A stretch of 42,364 nucleotides of DNA, from assembly GCA_022843855.1 (NCBI GenBank), contig JALHMV010000001.1, positions 66,780 through 109,143 of the forward strand, read 5' to 3'. Shown piece by piece: positions 1 to 7,907 of this stretch. The stretch is from Patescibacteria group bacterium. GTDB taxonomy: Bacteria > Patescibacteriota > UBA1384 > 2-12-FULL-50-11. Numbering within the stretch: the first letter of the stretch is position 1; each line of letters opens with the position of its first letter. The translations under genes were made by a program, and so were the position numbers. The notes under the pieces were generated by a model. The model saw only the letters and a program-made list of their open reading frames with translations. It was not told the origin of the DNA and searched no databases.

Positions 1-1
1 A

Positions 2-343
2 CCCAAGCTCAACGGCAACAGCAGTCAGACCGATTGGCTCTGGGGCTTTGCCGACAACAGAGATTTGGGTGTATCAGCCTTGGAATTTCGAACGGTGCCG
101 ACGGCGAGTGCTCTGACGAATATCAGCAACCGTGATCCGCTCCGGGTGGCCAATATCGGCAAGACCACCTCCTGCCAGGACACGAATCGATGCCTCTATA
201 CCACTGGTCCGTATTCGTGGGTGACGTTTCACGAGTGGGACGAGGCCCGAAACGGCAAGCATGTCAACGTTGGTTCGATTATCCCACTCAAGTGGACAGT
301 TACTGGTTTCCTCTGTGAGCCCGGCGACAATCGCTGTAACTAA
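2..343 (+). CDS. C-terminal part of an unrecognised protein (5'-truncated by window edge)
   Basis: The frame is open from base 2 to a TAA at 341-343, about 113 residues. The ORF track starts at an internal TTG, but the open frame upstream (PKLNGNSSQTDWLWGFAD) reads as protein, so I take the gene as truncated by the window edge. The visible part is rich in Thr, Asn, Gly and aromatic residues and has four Cys (CQDTNRC and LCEPGDNRC), which suggests an extracytoplasmic beta-rich domain with disulfides. I do not recognise the family. A tRNA promoter begins 12 nt after the stop. Confidence 0.55.
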   Translation, partial: PKLNGNSSQTDWLWGFADNRDLGVSALEFRTVPTASALTNISNRDPLRVANIGKTTSCQDTNRCLYTTGPYSWVTFHEWDEARNGKHVNVGSIIPLKWTVTGFLCEPGDNRCN

Positions 344-354
344 CCGTCGCTCGC

Positions 355-383
355 TTCACATCTACCCCGTTCTTCTGTAAGAT
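355..383 (+). promoter_or_regulatory. Promoter of tRNA-Val
   Basis: TTCACA (355-360), a 17-nt spacer and TAAGAT (378-383) form a sigma70-type promoter ending 8 nt before the tRNA. Confidence 0.6.
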
Positions 384-391
384 ATCCGTAC

Positions 392-464
392 GCGCTCGTA
401 GCTCAGCTGGTAGAGCACTTCCTTGACGTGGAAGGGGTCTCTGGTTCAAGTCCAGACGGGCGCA
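392..464 (+). tRNA. tRNA-Val (GAC)
   Basis: GCGCTCG pairs with CGGGCGC in the acceptor stem. The D-arm begins GCTCAGCTGG, the anticodon loop is TTGACGT inside a CTTCC/GGAAG stem (anticodon GAC), and the T-arm carries GGTTCAAGTCC. Discriminator is A. CCA is not encoded. The cyclophilin ATG follows 2 nt after the discriminator base. Confidence 0.93.
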
Positions 465-466
465 CA

Positions 467-1063
467 ATGAAAAACATCCCCATCGGTATCGTTGTCGTAC
501 TGCTTGTTCTCGGCGCTTTCTTACTTATTCCTCGACAAGAGAGCACGAATCAATCAAATAATACAAAGGAGTGTGAAGCGATGAAGATCGACCCGACCAA
601 GCTCGAACAAATAAGCGCGACGAGCGCAACAATGAAAACTGATAAAGGCGATATCGTACTCGATCTTTACCCAAGCGATGCGCCCAAAACAGTCACCAAT
701 TTCGCGACGCTCGCTAAGGGTGGCTTTTACGACTGCCTCACTTTTCACCGGGTTGAACCGGGCTTTGTGATTCAGGGGGGCGATCCAGATGGCAACGGCA
801 CCGGCGGAGCCTCGATCTACGGGGCGGAGTTTGAGGACGAACTAAACGAAAACGCAGCCTCATACCAAAACGGTTACCGTGAAGGCGTCCTGGCGATGGC
901 CAATCGCGGTCCCAACACAAACAGCAGCCAATTTTTCATTATGCTTGCTGATAACGAGACTCTCCCGAAGAACTACACTATCTTCGGCAAAGTCAAAGCT
1001 GGTATGGATGTTGTTCGGACAATTGTTCGCGGTGACGTGATCCGCGGCATTACGGTCGAATAA
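467..1063 (+). CDS. Membrane-anchored peptidyl-prolyl cis-trans isomerase, cyclophilin type
   Basis: 198 residues. Isomerises Xaa-Pro bonds, probably outside the membrane, because the N-terminus has a hydrophobic segment ([17 protein letters not shown]) followed by a polar linker. The cyclophilin domain follows, with [30 protein letters not shown] and SSQFFIML, which hold the conserved active-site Arg, Phe, Gln and Met region. The ORF track begins at 428 inside the tRNA; the first plausible start is ATG 467, just after it. A second in-frame ATG at 581 has a much better Shine-Dalgarno (AAAGGAG) and would give a soluble cyclophilin without the anchor. I prefer 467 because the hydrophobic segment is a real membrane anchor in frame, but both forms may be made. 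Confidence 0.9.
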   Translation: MKNIPIGIVVVLLVLGAFLLIPRQESTNQSNNTKECEAMKIDPTKLEQISATSATMKTDKGDIVLDLYPSDAPKTVTNFATLAKGGFYDCLTFHRVEPGFVIQGGDPDGNGTGGASIYGAEFEDELNENAASYQNGYREGVLAMANRGPNTNSSQFFIMLADNETLPKNYTIFGKVKAGMDVVRTIVRGDVIRGITVE

Positions 1064-1071
1064 ACCGGCTA

Positions 1072-1096
1072 ACGGGTACCTCAACGAGGTACCCGT
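1072..1096. terminator. Perfect hairpin between convergent genes
   Basis: ACGGGTACCTC and GAGGTACCCGT form an 11-bp perfect stem with an AAC loop, between the cyclophilin stop and the end of the convergent hsp20 gene. It has no clear T-tract, so termination is inferred from position and stem quality. Confidence 0.5.
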
Positions 1097-1121
1097 CTCC
1101 AGGCGACCGAGCACAGATAGC

Positions 1122-1826
1122 TTATCCGTTCTTTTTGACCACTATCTTCTTAGTCTTTGGCTTAACTGGTTCGACCTTCGGCGCGGTCACCGTCAAGGTG
1201 CCGTTCTCGAGTTTGGCCTCAACCTTGTCTTCGGCGATCGGTGTGGCAAAGCGGATCGAACGAGTAAACTCGCTGTGTTGCCATTCCCGGCGAATCAAGC
1301 TCTTGCCGTTTTTCTCGATGTCCTCGTGCTTTTTGGTGCCAGTAACCGTCAGAGTGTCTTCGGTCATCTCGATCTGAAGGTCGTCGTCGCTGTACCCGGG
1401 GACTTGGAGCTCGATCTCGTACTGCTTCTCGGTTTCGTGAATATTCATCGCGCCGGCAACGGTGCCCAGCGCTCGCGACCAATCACCGCGACCGAAATTG
1501 CGGTTGATGAGCTCGCTCATCTCGTCTTGCATCCGATCGATCGCTTGAAACGGACTCCACGGAGCTAGTTGCATTGTCTCATCACCTCCTTTCTGGGGCT
1601 CTTCAACACTTCTACTCGCTTGAATCTTGACGCCCTCAATCAACTCAGGCAGCGAACAGTTAAAAAATTCCATCAGGGCAATCAAGACCGGAGCGCTCGG
1701 CAGATATTCCCCGCGTTCAAGCGAGATAATCGACTGTCGAGAAACGTTGAGCGCTCGAGCCAGTTCTTCCTGGCTGAGCGATTGATTCTGTCGCAGCTGA
1801 CGGAGCATCAATCGGAACCGGGGCAT
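1122..1826 (-). CDS. XRE-type HTH regulator fused to Hsp20 small heat-shock protein
   Basis: 234 residues from ATG 1826. Residues about 1-65 are an XRE helix-turn-helix (LRQNQSLSQEELARALNVSR, SIISLERGEYLP). Residues about 85-234 are an Hsp20/alpha-crystallin protein (QYEIELQVPGYSDDDLQIEM, LENGTLTVTAPK) ending in a Lys-rich tail. The two halves are in one frame with no stop, yet ATG 1574 at the Hsp20 start has an extremely strong Shine-Dalgarno, so a free 150-residue Hsp20 should also be made. I chose ATG 1826 because the promoter lies just upstream; the track's start at 1865 would fall inside that promoter. Likely autoregulated through the palindrome in the promoter. Hsp20 holds unfolded proteins. 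Confidence 0.85.
   Translation of the reverse strand: MPRFRLMLRQLRQNQSLSQEELARALNVSRQSIISLERGEYLPSAPVLIALMEFFNCSLPELIEGVKIQASRSVEEPQKGGDETMQLAPWSPFQAIDRMQDEMSELINRNFGRGDWSRALGTVAGAMNIHETEKQYEIELQVPGYSDDDLQIEMTEDTLTVTGTKKHEDIEKNGKSLIRREWQHSEFTRSIRFATPIAEDKVEAKLENGTLTVTAPKVEPVKPKTKKIVVKKNG
1581..1594 (-). promoter_or_regulatory. Internal ribosome-binding site for free Hsp20
   Basis: On the minus strand AGAAAGGAGGTGAT matches the complement of the common bacterial 16S 3' tail over 14 nt and lies 7 nt before ATG 1574. It is inside the HTH-Hsp20 reading frame and decides an internal start. Confidence 0.7.
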
Positions 1827-1836
1827 TGTACCTAAT

Positions 1837-1865
1837 AATGTAAAGGAAGCTTTACAATACGTCAA
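1837..1865 (-). promoter_or_regulatory. Promoter with palindromic operator for HTH-Hsp20
   Basis: Minus strand TTGACG (1865-1860), 17 nt, TACATT (1842-1837). The spacer contains the inverted repeat TGTAAAG-n4-CTTTACA (1839-1856), a good operator for the XRE domain encoded downstream. Only 10 nt separate the -10 box from ATG 1826, so the message is nearly leaderless. Confidence 0.6.
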
Positions 1866-1867
1866 GA

Positions 1868-1897
1868 TTGCATCGTGCCAAAGTCTGGGTGTACGAT
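1868..1897 (+). promoter_or_regulatory. Promoter of the Gly/Ser/Pro-rich membrane protein
   Basis: TTGCAT (1868-1873), 18 nt, TACGAT (1892-1897), with ATG 1907 nine bases later. It is divergent from the hsp20 promoter and may share its operator region. Confidence 0.45.
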
Positions 1898-1906
1898 GAC
1901 TTGGAT

Positions 1907-2647
1907 ATGGACAGGAAGCTTTCTATCCCGACGGTGGTCGTTGTCTTCTTAATTGCGATTATCGGGTTTTGGCTGTATACATCTCAAATGTTTCAGGCGG
2001 CGACGTCGATGCCGCCCGGTGAAGGTGACTCGGGGCAGGGCTCAGGCTCAAATGGCTCAACGGGTGGCGGGTCGAGCGGTGGTGGCACAGGAGGTGGCGG
2101 CTCTACCGGTGGCGGATCAGGCGGCTCCAGCGGTTCCACCAGAAGCAGCGGCGGAGCCAGCGGTAGCGACCAGGCATCTTCACAAACGACGACACGCGAT
2201 AATGCAACACAGGCACCGAGCCAGTCTCCGACTAGTCCGATTGCCAGTTCGCCAGAGAGTCAGCGAGTTCAGATTGGTTCACTTTTCTCGTCAGCCAACG
2301 GCGGATTCTGGTGGCTCATCTTTGTGCCGCTTTTACTCCTCGATCTCCTTATATTAATGCTTCTTATTGACGTCCGCCGGCGTGTTAAGAAGATCGAGCA
2401 GTCGACCGACGATGATCACCGACAGATCGACGCAGACAACGCTCAATCGAGCGAACCGTCGCCGTCAATCCCTGCCAATGCAGCAGTACCGCCTCCGGTT
2501 CCACCGATGGAAGAAGCGGTAGCGGTCCCAGCACCGGAGCCGATCAGCCCCAGCCAGCCAACTGAACCGCCTTTGATCCTGCCCGAGGCAGCTGCCCCGG
2601 TCCCCCAGAGCCCACCTCCACCACCAACTACCACAATTCAGCAATAA
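1907..2647 (+). CDS. Two-span membrane protein with Gly/Ser-rich and Pro-rich segments
   Basis: 246 residues from ATG 1907; the earlier TTG at 1868 lies in the promoter. Layout: N-terminal membrane span (IPTVVVVFLIAIIGFWLY), about 90 residues of Gly/Ser/Thr low complexity ending in a Gln/Ser/Pro-rich stretch, a second span (WWLIFVPLLLLDLLILMLLI), a basic cytoplasmic stretch (DVRRRVKK), then a Pro/Ala-rich tail. The flexible part would be outside and both ends inside. I recognise no domain. It could be a spacer or scaffold protein at the envelope, but that is speculation. Confidence 0.6.
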   Translation: MDRKLSIPTVVVVFLIAIIGFWLYTSQMFQAATSMPPGEGDSGQGSGSNGSTGGGSSGGGTGGGGSTGGGSGGSSGSTRSSGGASGSDQASSQTTTRDNATQAPSQSPTSPIASSPESQRVQIGSLFSSANGGFWWLIFVPLLLLDLLILMLLIDVRRRVKKIEQSTDDDHRQIDADNAQSSEPSPSIPANAAVPPPVPPMEEAVAVPAPEPISPSQPTEPPLILPEAAAPVPQSPPPPPTTTIQQ

Positions 2648-2700
2648 CGCGCGTTCACCCCGGTGCTATCCTCGGGGCGGAGGGAGATTGAGGGTGCTGA

Positions 2701-3897
2701 CTATTCAAATCGTAACGCGTCGACAGGATTCTTTCGGGCTGCCCGGATCGCAGGAAATAGACCGAAGATTATTCCTGTCAGGACGGCCATGCCGATTGCC
2801 AGTAGAAATGTCTCAGCGCCGAGGACAGGATCAAGCGGCGAAACGCGCGCTACAATTGCACCGGTTACGAGCGCCATGCCGATCCCGATTAAAGCACCAA
2901 TAACTGTCAGAACAATCGCTTCGATGAGGAACTGGAGAAGAATCGCTCCTTCCGTTGCTCCGACCGCTTTGCGAATACCGATCTCCCGAGTTCGCTCGGT
3001 AACAGTGACGAGCATGATGTTTGAGATACCGATTCCACCAACCAATAAGGAAATCGCGGCGATACCCACAACCATCAATGTCAGGATGTCTGTGATCTCG
3101 GTAAACTGTTTCAACAGATCGGTCGGAAGTAGAATGGTAAAGTCGGCGACGCCGTGAGCATCGGTCAGCAGTTTCGCGATTTGGTCCTTGGCGGCAATAA
3201 CGGAATCGGCGTCCTTGGCCTTGAGCATTATTTGGCCGATTTGTTCGGATTGGTTGAGCTCGTGCGCAAGTGTTGCCGGAATAACAATCGAGTCAGAGCT
3301 AGTTGGGTCGAGCTTTGCTTCTTCTTTGACGCGGAAGATACCTTCGACGGTCAATTCGGTTACACCAAGCGTAACAGTGTCGCCCACGGTCGCGCCCAAC
3401 TTTTCGGCCGATTTCTCAGTAATAAAGACGGTTCGGCTCTTGGTCGCCATATCGTTCTCGGTCATCTGTCGTCCGCTGACTCTCTCGAGGCTGAGGTACG
3501 GAAAAACCTCCGGATTGCCGCCGAACGGAAAACCGCTCAGTTTCTTGTCGCCCTTTTTGAGCGCGCCGCCAGTGTACGAGACGTAACCAATTGAATCGGG
3601 CGCAACTAAGTCAGCCTTTTCCTTGAGCAGCTCAACGTCCTTGACGAACAGTGTTGATGGAGCAAACGCCGAGCCGACGTTAAACGCCCCCTCACCGGTA
3701 TCTTCACCCGGCATGATCATAATGAGTGTTGGCCCAAAGCCGTCGACGGCTTTGGTGACTTGTCCTTGAACGCCGCGCGCCAGCGAAAGAAGCGTTACGA
3801 CGGCGTAAATCCCGATCATGATACTGAGAAGGCTTAAGAAGCTTCGTAAGCGGTTGGTCCAGAGGGATTTAAGTGCGTTTTTTATTGCGTCGATCAT
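2701..3897 (-). CDS. ABC transporter permease, MacB/FtsX family
   Basis: 398 residues from ATG 3897, which has GGAG 8 nt upstream; the track's longer start lacks this. One N-terminal span (FLSLLSIMIGIYAVVTLLSL), a long extracytoplasmic MacB_PCD-type domain with the alternating beta strands expected (FITEKSAEKLGATVGDTVTL), then three C-terminal spans including GGIGISNIMLVTVTERTREIGIRKAVGA, the FtsX-family signature. With the ATPase upstream it forms an exporter or mechanotransmission complex moving peptides or lipoproteins rather than importing. Substrate unknown. Confidence 0.9.
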   Translation of the reverse strand: MIDAIKNALKSLWTNRLRSFLSLLSIMIGIYAVVTLLSLARGVQGQVTKAVDGFGPTLIMIMPGEDTGEGAFNVGSAFAPSTLFVKDVELLKEKADLVAPDSIGYVSYTGGALKKGDKKLSGFPFGGNPEVFPYLSLERVSGRQMTENDMATKSRTVFITEKSAEKLGATVGDTVTLGVTELTVEGIFRVKEEAKLDPTSSDSIVIPATLAHELNQSEQIGQIMLKAKDADSVIAAKDQIAKLLTDAHGVADFTILLPTDLLKQFTEITDILTLMVVGIAAISLLVGGIGISNIMLVTVTERTREIGIRKAVGATEGAILLQFLIEAIVLTVIGALIGIGMALVTGAIVARVSPLDPVLGAETFLLAIGMAVLTGIIFGLFPAIRAARKNPVDALRFE

Positions 3898-3922
3898 CGC
3901 GTTACTCCGTTCTGACGAATCA

Positions 3923-4591
3923 TTATTTTTTCCTTTCGTCCTTAACGATCCGGCCATCCTTCATCGAAATGACCCGCGTGGCGTAGGTGAGAAGTTCGTT
4001 ATTGTGAGTAACCATAACAATTGTTGTGCCGGCTTCGTGGATCTTCTTAAAGAGCTCCATAATCTCGAGCCCAGTTTTAGTGTCGAGATTGCCGGTTGGC
4101 TCGTCGGCGAGGATAATCTTTGGGTCGTTAACGAGCGCTCGAGCGATTGCGACGCGTTGCTGTTGTCCGCCGCTCAGTTGATTGGGTTTGCTTTTGAGTC
4201 GGTCAGTTAAGCCAACGCTGGCGATCACTTCACGAACCTTACCGTCACGATGATCGCCGCGCCGGTATTTGAGTGGCAACATGACGTTGTCGTACGTCGT
4301 GGTACGTGGCAAAAGATTGAACGATTGAAAGACAAAGCCGAAGACTCCGTTCCGAAACTGAGCGCGCTGTTTTTTTGACAAGTCATCGACGCGTTTATCT
4401 TCGATTGTGTACTCACCACTATTTGGCACATCAAGAAGCCCGAGAATATTGAGCAGCGTCGACTTACCGCAGCCGCTTGGTCCGATAATGGCGACAAACT
4501 CGCCTTTTTCGATAGTCAGCGACAGGTCGTCGAGCGCATGAATAGTTTCGCCTAGTTTATATTCGCGTCGGATATTTGTCAGCGATAGCAT
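3923..4591 (-). CDS. ABC transporter ATPase, MacB/LolD type
   Basis: 222 residues. Walker [11 protein letters not shown]-loop [10 protein letters not shown], signature LSGGQQQR, Walker [13 protein letters not shown] and H-loop MVTHNN are all intact, so it should hydrolyse ATP. It drives the permease encoded 25 nt downstream. Start set at ATG 4591, because a TATAAT box lies 6 nt upstream and inside the track's TTG extension. The message would be almost leaderless. Confidence 0.93.
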   Translation of the reverse strand: MLSLTNIRREYKLGETIHALDDLSLTIEKGEFVAIIGPSGCGKSTLLNILGLLDVPNSGEYTIEDKRVDDLSKKQRAQFRNGVFGFVFQSFNLLPRTTTYDNVMLPLKYRRGDHRDGKVREVIASVGLTDRLKSKPNQLSGGQQQRVAIARALVNDPKIILADEPTGNLDTKTGLEIMELFKKIHEAGTTIVMVTHNNELLTYATRVISMKDGRIVKDERKK

Positions 4592-4597
4592 ACCGTC

Positions 4598-4603
4598 ATT
4601 ATA
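4598..4603 (-). promoter_or_regulatory. -10 box of the ABC exporter operon
   Basis: TATAAT on the minus strand, 6 nt before ATG 4591. No convincing -35 element was seen. Confidence 0.5.
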
Positions 4604-4611
4604 CAAGAGAT

Positions 4612-4650
4612 GGGGATAGAAAACTCCCTCCGCCAGTTGACAGAGGGAGT
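4612..4650 (-). terminator. Rho-independent terminator of the pilin-like operon
   Basis: On the minus strand ACTCCCTC and GAGGGAGT form an 8-bp stem (4623-4650) followed by TTTTCTAT. It sits just below the pilin-like stop at 4661. Confidence 0.7.
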
Positions 4651-4660
4651 GATGGGAGCC

Positions 4661-5332
4661 CTAGAGCTCCTCGACCGGTCGGTGACGGACGCTACCGTCC
4701 AGGTAGAGGGCGTTGATCGCCCGTCCACCCTGGTGGTTGCCAGTCAGGCGATTGACGCCTGGAGGCGCCGTCTCGTCTGGCCAGATCGCATCGGAGAGGT
4801 AGACAGTCTGCGACGGTCCGAGCGGCCAGCGTGGAGGCAGCGATGTCAGGTTGAGGCGAAACACCCCGTCCTTCGAGCCGAATTGAGCCCCGCCGAAGGA
4901 CGGGTTCATCAGGTAGCTCGTCTCTTTCCACCGCAGACTTGTCGGCGGCTCGCCGAAGCCGTGGAACTCTTTCCCGCGATGCGGATCGAGATCGCACCAG
5001 TACTGGGGTTCAGTCGTTCCGTAGGCTGTGAGCGCCTGCTTCCAACGTTTCGCATCGCCCTTGAAGTGCCACCCTTCGTGGCCCTTCATGACGCTGACTG
5101 CCGAGTCGTGGGTTGCCCACGGCGGCGCCCAGTCGTTGTTGTCCGCTCCGTACATCGCCAGCGCCGTTCCGATCTGCTTGAGGCTAGTCGCGCAGCTCGT
5201 GACGTGGGCGCTCTTGCGGGCAGCCAGAAGAACCGGGAAGAGGATAGCGGCGATGATGGCGATGATGGCGAAGACGCAGATCACCTCGGTCAGCGTCATC
5301 GCTCGAGCGTGTCGATGTTTCATCTTCATCAT
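4661..5332 (-). CDS. Type IV pilin/pseudopilin-like protein (DUF1559-like)
   Basis: 223 residues. The N-terminus has a class III prepilin motif: basic residues, then MTLTEVICVFAIIAIIAAIL with Glu at position 5 of the mature form, where a prepilin peptidase would cleave. The region after the helix (SCATSLKQIGTALAMYGADNND) and the C-terminal HQGGRAINALYLDGSV resemble DUF1559 pseudopilins, although the usual H-X9-DG spacing is longer here. It would be assembled into a pilus or secretion pseudopilus. ATG 5332 overlaps the TGA of the upstream gene (TGATG), so translation is coupled. No pilus assembly genes lie nearby. Confidence 0.8.
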   Translation of the reverse strand: MMKMKHRHARAMTLTEVICVFAIIAIIAAILFPVLLAARKSAHVTSCATSLKQIGTALAMYGADNNDWAPPWATHDSAVSVMKGHEGWHFKGDAKRWKQALTAYGTTEPQYWCDLDPHRGKEFHGFGEPPTSLRWKETSYLMNPSFGGAQFGSKDGVFRLNLTSLPPRWPLGPSQTVYLSDAIWPDETAPPGVNRLTGNHQGGRAINALYLDGSVRHRPVEEL

Positions 5333-5790
5333 CAGATCGGCTCGATGCCGACGTCGGTGCCGATCGGCTTAGGCTTCTTGCAGCCGCGCCGGTCGACCTG
5401 GCTGTCCTCCAGTGGATCGCCGGTGCAGTCGGGGGTGACGTAGGTTGTGACCCTACACTTGACATCGTAACAATCCCTCGTGTTGTCCTTGCAAGCAGGG
5501 ATCTGATTGCCACGTATCCTCTGCGACCCGCCCCCGAAAACCCTGAAGCAGCCGAGACGGCTACCGCAGGAGGAGACGGAGGCGCAGTTGCGGTCGGCCT
5601 CGATCGGTCCGGTGCTGGCCAACAGCTTGGCCAGGCCTTCGCTGGTCAACGGCTGGATGTCGGTGACTGAGCACGGCGTGCTCGTCGTGACCGGCTCGTG
5701 TGGACGGACCGTCGTCGTGTGGATGGAGATCGCCCAGGCGACCATCGCTAGCAGCGACAGCATCCAGGCGGGGAGCGCGCGTTTTGTCAT
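5332..5790 (-). CDS. Secreted Cys-rich protein of unknown family
   Basis: 152 residues with a signal-peptide-like N-terminus (LPAWMLSLLAMVAWAISI) and nine Cys in the mature part, including NCASVSSCGSRLGC and DCYDVKCRV, which suggests a disulfide-rounded exported protein. GAGG lies 10 nt before ATG 5790. It is first in an operon with the pilin-like gene, overlapping it by one base, so it may be displayed on or folded with that pilin. No family recognised. Confidence 0.65.
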   Translation of the reverse strand: MTKRALPAWMLSLLAMVAWAISIHTTTVRPHEPVTTSTPCSVTDIQPLTSEGLAKLLASTGPIEADRNCASVSSCGSRLGCFRVFGGGSQRIRGNQIPACKDNTRDCYDVKCRVTTYVTPDCTGDPLEDSQVDRRGCKKPKPIGTDVGIEPI

Positions 5791-5833
5791 GTCGATGTTC
5801 CTCAGTTACCACCGGGCGGTAACCAACAGGCAT

Positions 5834-5861
5834 ATTTTACGCCAATCAGAGGCTGAGTCAA
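5834..5861 (-). promoter_or_regulatory. Promoter of the Cys-rich/pilin-like operon
   Basis: Minus strand TTGACT (5861-5856), 16 nt, TAAAAT (5839-5834). A small inverted repeat GTTACC/GGTAAC lies in the leader. It is back to back with the ssrA promoter. Confidence 0.6.
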
Positions 5862-5915
5862 TCATTTTCGGATAACTTTTTGTGTGGATATCGCTTCACA
5901 TCCAGGCGTCGTAGC

Positions 5916-5944
5916 TTGACTTTTCAGGGTAAACGTGGTATAAC
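5916..5944 (+). promoter_or_regulatory. ssrA promoter
   Basis: TTGACT (5916-5921), 17-nt spacer, TATAAC (5939-5944), 8 nt before the tmRNA 5' end. Confidence 0.75.
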
Positions 5945-5952
5945 GACCGCAT

Positions 5953-6381
5953 GGGCCTGCACTGGCTTCGACGGGAACATTGACATCGAAAACTGCAAGC
6001 GGACGCGCCTGCCTTAGAGCGCAAGACAAATACGTGCAAACGCATTTGAAACTGCCAAAGCTCGTGTCGCGAACTTGTTCGCTACCCCTGCTTTTGCAAC
6101 AGCAGTTGCCTAACAGCATTCTGCCGTCTTTCGGTCTGATTCTACTACGATCGTAAGGCGTCATATTTGTAGATGTGCCTCACGGCACCTGGCCTAGGAC
6201 TTGTTCTGCGCCAGTAGCAAGAAGTTACATCGCTCATTGCTGAAATAAAATTGATGTTGCGGTCGTGAGTGTTTTGAATCTTTTCTAGCTCACGCACTTA
6301 AGTCAAATAAAGTTTCTACGCTTGTAGACGTTTTCGGTCGTCGGTTTTCGGACAGGGGTTCAATTCCCCTCAGGTCCACCA
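5953..6381 (+). ncRNA. ssrA: Transfer-messenger RNA (tmRNA)
   Basis: Rescues stalled ribosomes and tags the nascent chain. The 5' end GGGCCTG-CACTGGCTTCGACGG is characteristic, and the 3' end GGTTCAATTCCCCTCAGGTCCACCA gives the T-arm, the matching acceptor strand and an encoded CCA. The tag frame begins at GCA 6036 and ends at TAA 6111-6113, 25 codons: ANAFETAKARVANLF then ATPAFATAVA. That is long for a tag and ends AVA rather than the common LAA or ALA. The terminator normally expected after CCA is missing here because a mobile element is inserted at the 3' end. Confidence 0.95.
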
Positions 6382-7907
6382 AATGCGTCTTGATCGTGTT
6401 GGATTGCAAAAATAGCCTGGTAGAAAGGGCTATTTTTGGTGTTCGAATAGCCAGGATAGCTCCACACCATTCCAGAGGGGAATATCGAACACAACAGGAC
6501 TCGTTTCTCCTCTAATTCACCTTCGTCGAAGGTTTTTGATAGGTCCGGAAACTTAGCAGAGATAAAATCAGTAATAGCCTTCAGGTTGTACTTCTCAACC
6601 ACCGAATCGCTTTTTGTGATTTGAACAATCTTAATCTTCTCCTCCAAGATCTTGTTTTGCTCCTTGAAAACATCGTCGGCGTACACCCCATTGAGATTCT
6701 TTTCGACCAACGCCTGACGCAATGTATAGAGTTTCTTTAGAGCCTCATCAGCTTCCTCGCGTCTCTTTTGCAAGCTACTAACGCGGTGGTAGTAAGTACG
6801 TCGAAGATAGGCATTAAGTAGCTCGATTGTTTGTGGTAATAAGGACATTGACCGCAGTTTCTTCATTGCCAACTCATAAATTGTTTCCGCTGGTATTGAG
6901 GTTCCTTCACAGCAACGGCCTTGGCAGAAGTAATACGCATATTTCTTGAGCTTTCCCTTGCTCCAAGCGGCCGTAAACGAACGACCACACCTGTCGCACT
7001 TTACCAGTCGACGGAGCGGAAATTGAGGATTATCAGGATTTCTTCTCCCAAGAGTCGGCCCAATATTGCGATTTCGACCATCGATTATTGCCTGAACTTT
7101 GTAAAAGAGTTCTTCGGTAATCATTTGCGGGTGTTGCCCCTGGACTTCCTCACCGTACCGTTTGGAAGTAACCTTGCCACAGTAGAATCTGTTTCGAAAG
7201 ATGCGAGCTAGAGTTTGCTGTCTGAGCATGTGTTCCTTGCCCCCGTGTCGCTGCTCACGTAGTCCTCTTGCGTTTAGATGATCGGCCATTGCTTGTAGGC
7301 TTTTGGTACCAGTTGCCATAAGCTCCCATGCTTCTTTCATGATCGTGAATTTTTCCGGATCTTTAACCGCGTAACCGTTTTGTGTCACGTAACCGAGAGG
7401 AACACTACCGGCTGGTAGTCCAGCTAGAAACCGTGCTCGCATTCCGTTGGTAGTTCGTTCGCTTCGTACGTCGTTATCCATTTGAGCAAAACCAGCCAGC
7501 ATTGTTTCAATAAACTTCTCCGTTGGGCTATTACCCGTTGGCTCACTGGCTGAAACTAACGCAATCTCCGCTTCGGCTAGTTTTTTCCGAATAGCTAAAT
7601 AATCAGCCGTCTGTCGAGAAAGACGATCAAGACGATATACGATAATAGCTCCGATATCTTTCTTGTTTTTTCGACAGTACTCTAGCATTTCAATTAGTCC
7701 CGGCCGCCCTTTGATCGTCTTAGCTGAACGCCCTTCTTCTCGAAAGACTTTTACGACCTCTAGTCCGCGCCGTTCTGCTTCCTTTCGACAAATTTCTTCC
7801 TGCGTGTCGAGTGAATAGTTGTCGACCTGTTCTTCGGTTGATACCCGAAGATAAATCACAGCCTTGTTAGACTTAATTTTCATCTTTCCCCCTGCCTGCT
7901 GATACAT
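6360..7907 (-). CDS. Large serine recombinase (site-specific integrase), tail altered by integration
   Basis: 515 residues. N-terminal resolvase domain with the catalytic Ser in YLRVSTEEQ and the Arg motif YRLDRLSRQTADY; Recombinase domain (about residues 165-280); zinc ribbon CDRCGRSF...CQGRCC; then a coiled coil. It cuts and rejoins att sites for integration and excision. The last residues (GGPEGN) are read from the antisense of the tmRNA 3' end, so the present C-terminus is a product of insertion. In the excised circle the frame would continue into the segment at 28482-28572, giving about 540 residues. Start ATG 7907 has AGGAGG 5 nt upstream and directly follows the stop of the gene above; ATG 7883 is an alternative. 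Confidence 0.93.
   Translation of the reverse strand: MYQQAGGKMKIKSNKAVIYLRVSTEEQVDNYSLDTQEEICRKEAERRGLEVVKVFREEGRSAKTIKGRPGLIEMLEYCRKNKKDIGAIIVYRLDRLSRQTADYLAIRKKLAEAEIALVSASEPTGNSPTEKFIETMLAGFAQMDNDVRSERTTNGMRARFLAGLPAGSVPLGYVTQNGYAVKDPEKFTIMKEAWELMATGTKSLQAMADHLNARGLREQRHGGKEHMLRQQTLARIFRNRFYCGKVTSKRYGEEVQGQHPQMITEELFYKVQAIIDGRNRNIGPTLGRRNPDNPQFPLRRLVKCDRCGRSFTAAWSKGKLKKYAYYFCQGRCCEGTSIPAETIYELAMKKLRSMSLLPQTIELLNAYLRRTYYHRVSSLQKRREEADEALKKLYTLRQALVEKNLNGVYADDVFKEQNKILEEKIKIVQITKSDSVVEKYNLKAITDFISAKFPDLSKTFDEGELEEKRVLLCSIFPSGMVWSYPGYSNTKNSPFYQAIFAIQHDQDAFGGPEGN
6376..6382. other. attL core
   Basis: CCACCAA at the end of ssrA, overlapping the tmRNA CCA. The same 7 bp occur at 28573-28579. 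A short core is expected for a serine recombinase. Confidence 0.7.
6408..6437. terminator. Bidirectional terminator carried at the element's left end
   Basis: AAAAATAGCC and GGCTATTTTT form a perfect 10-bp stem with A- and T-runs on both sides, so it can act in both directions. It starts 27 nt after the tmRNA CCA and lies within the recombinase coding sequence. It probably replaces the ssrA terminator displaced by insertion. Confidence 0.65.

Noticed and set aside
2663-3157. 164-residue ORF opposite the MacB-like permease
   Set aside because: Low-complexity antisense shadow of a clear permease.
4610-5443. 277-residue ORF opposite the pilin-like gene
   Set aside because: Antisense shadow; the minus-strand frame has a prepilin motif, promoter and terminator.
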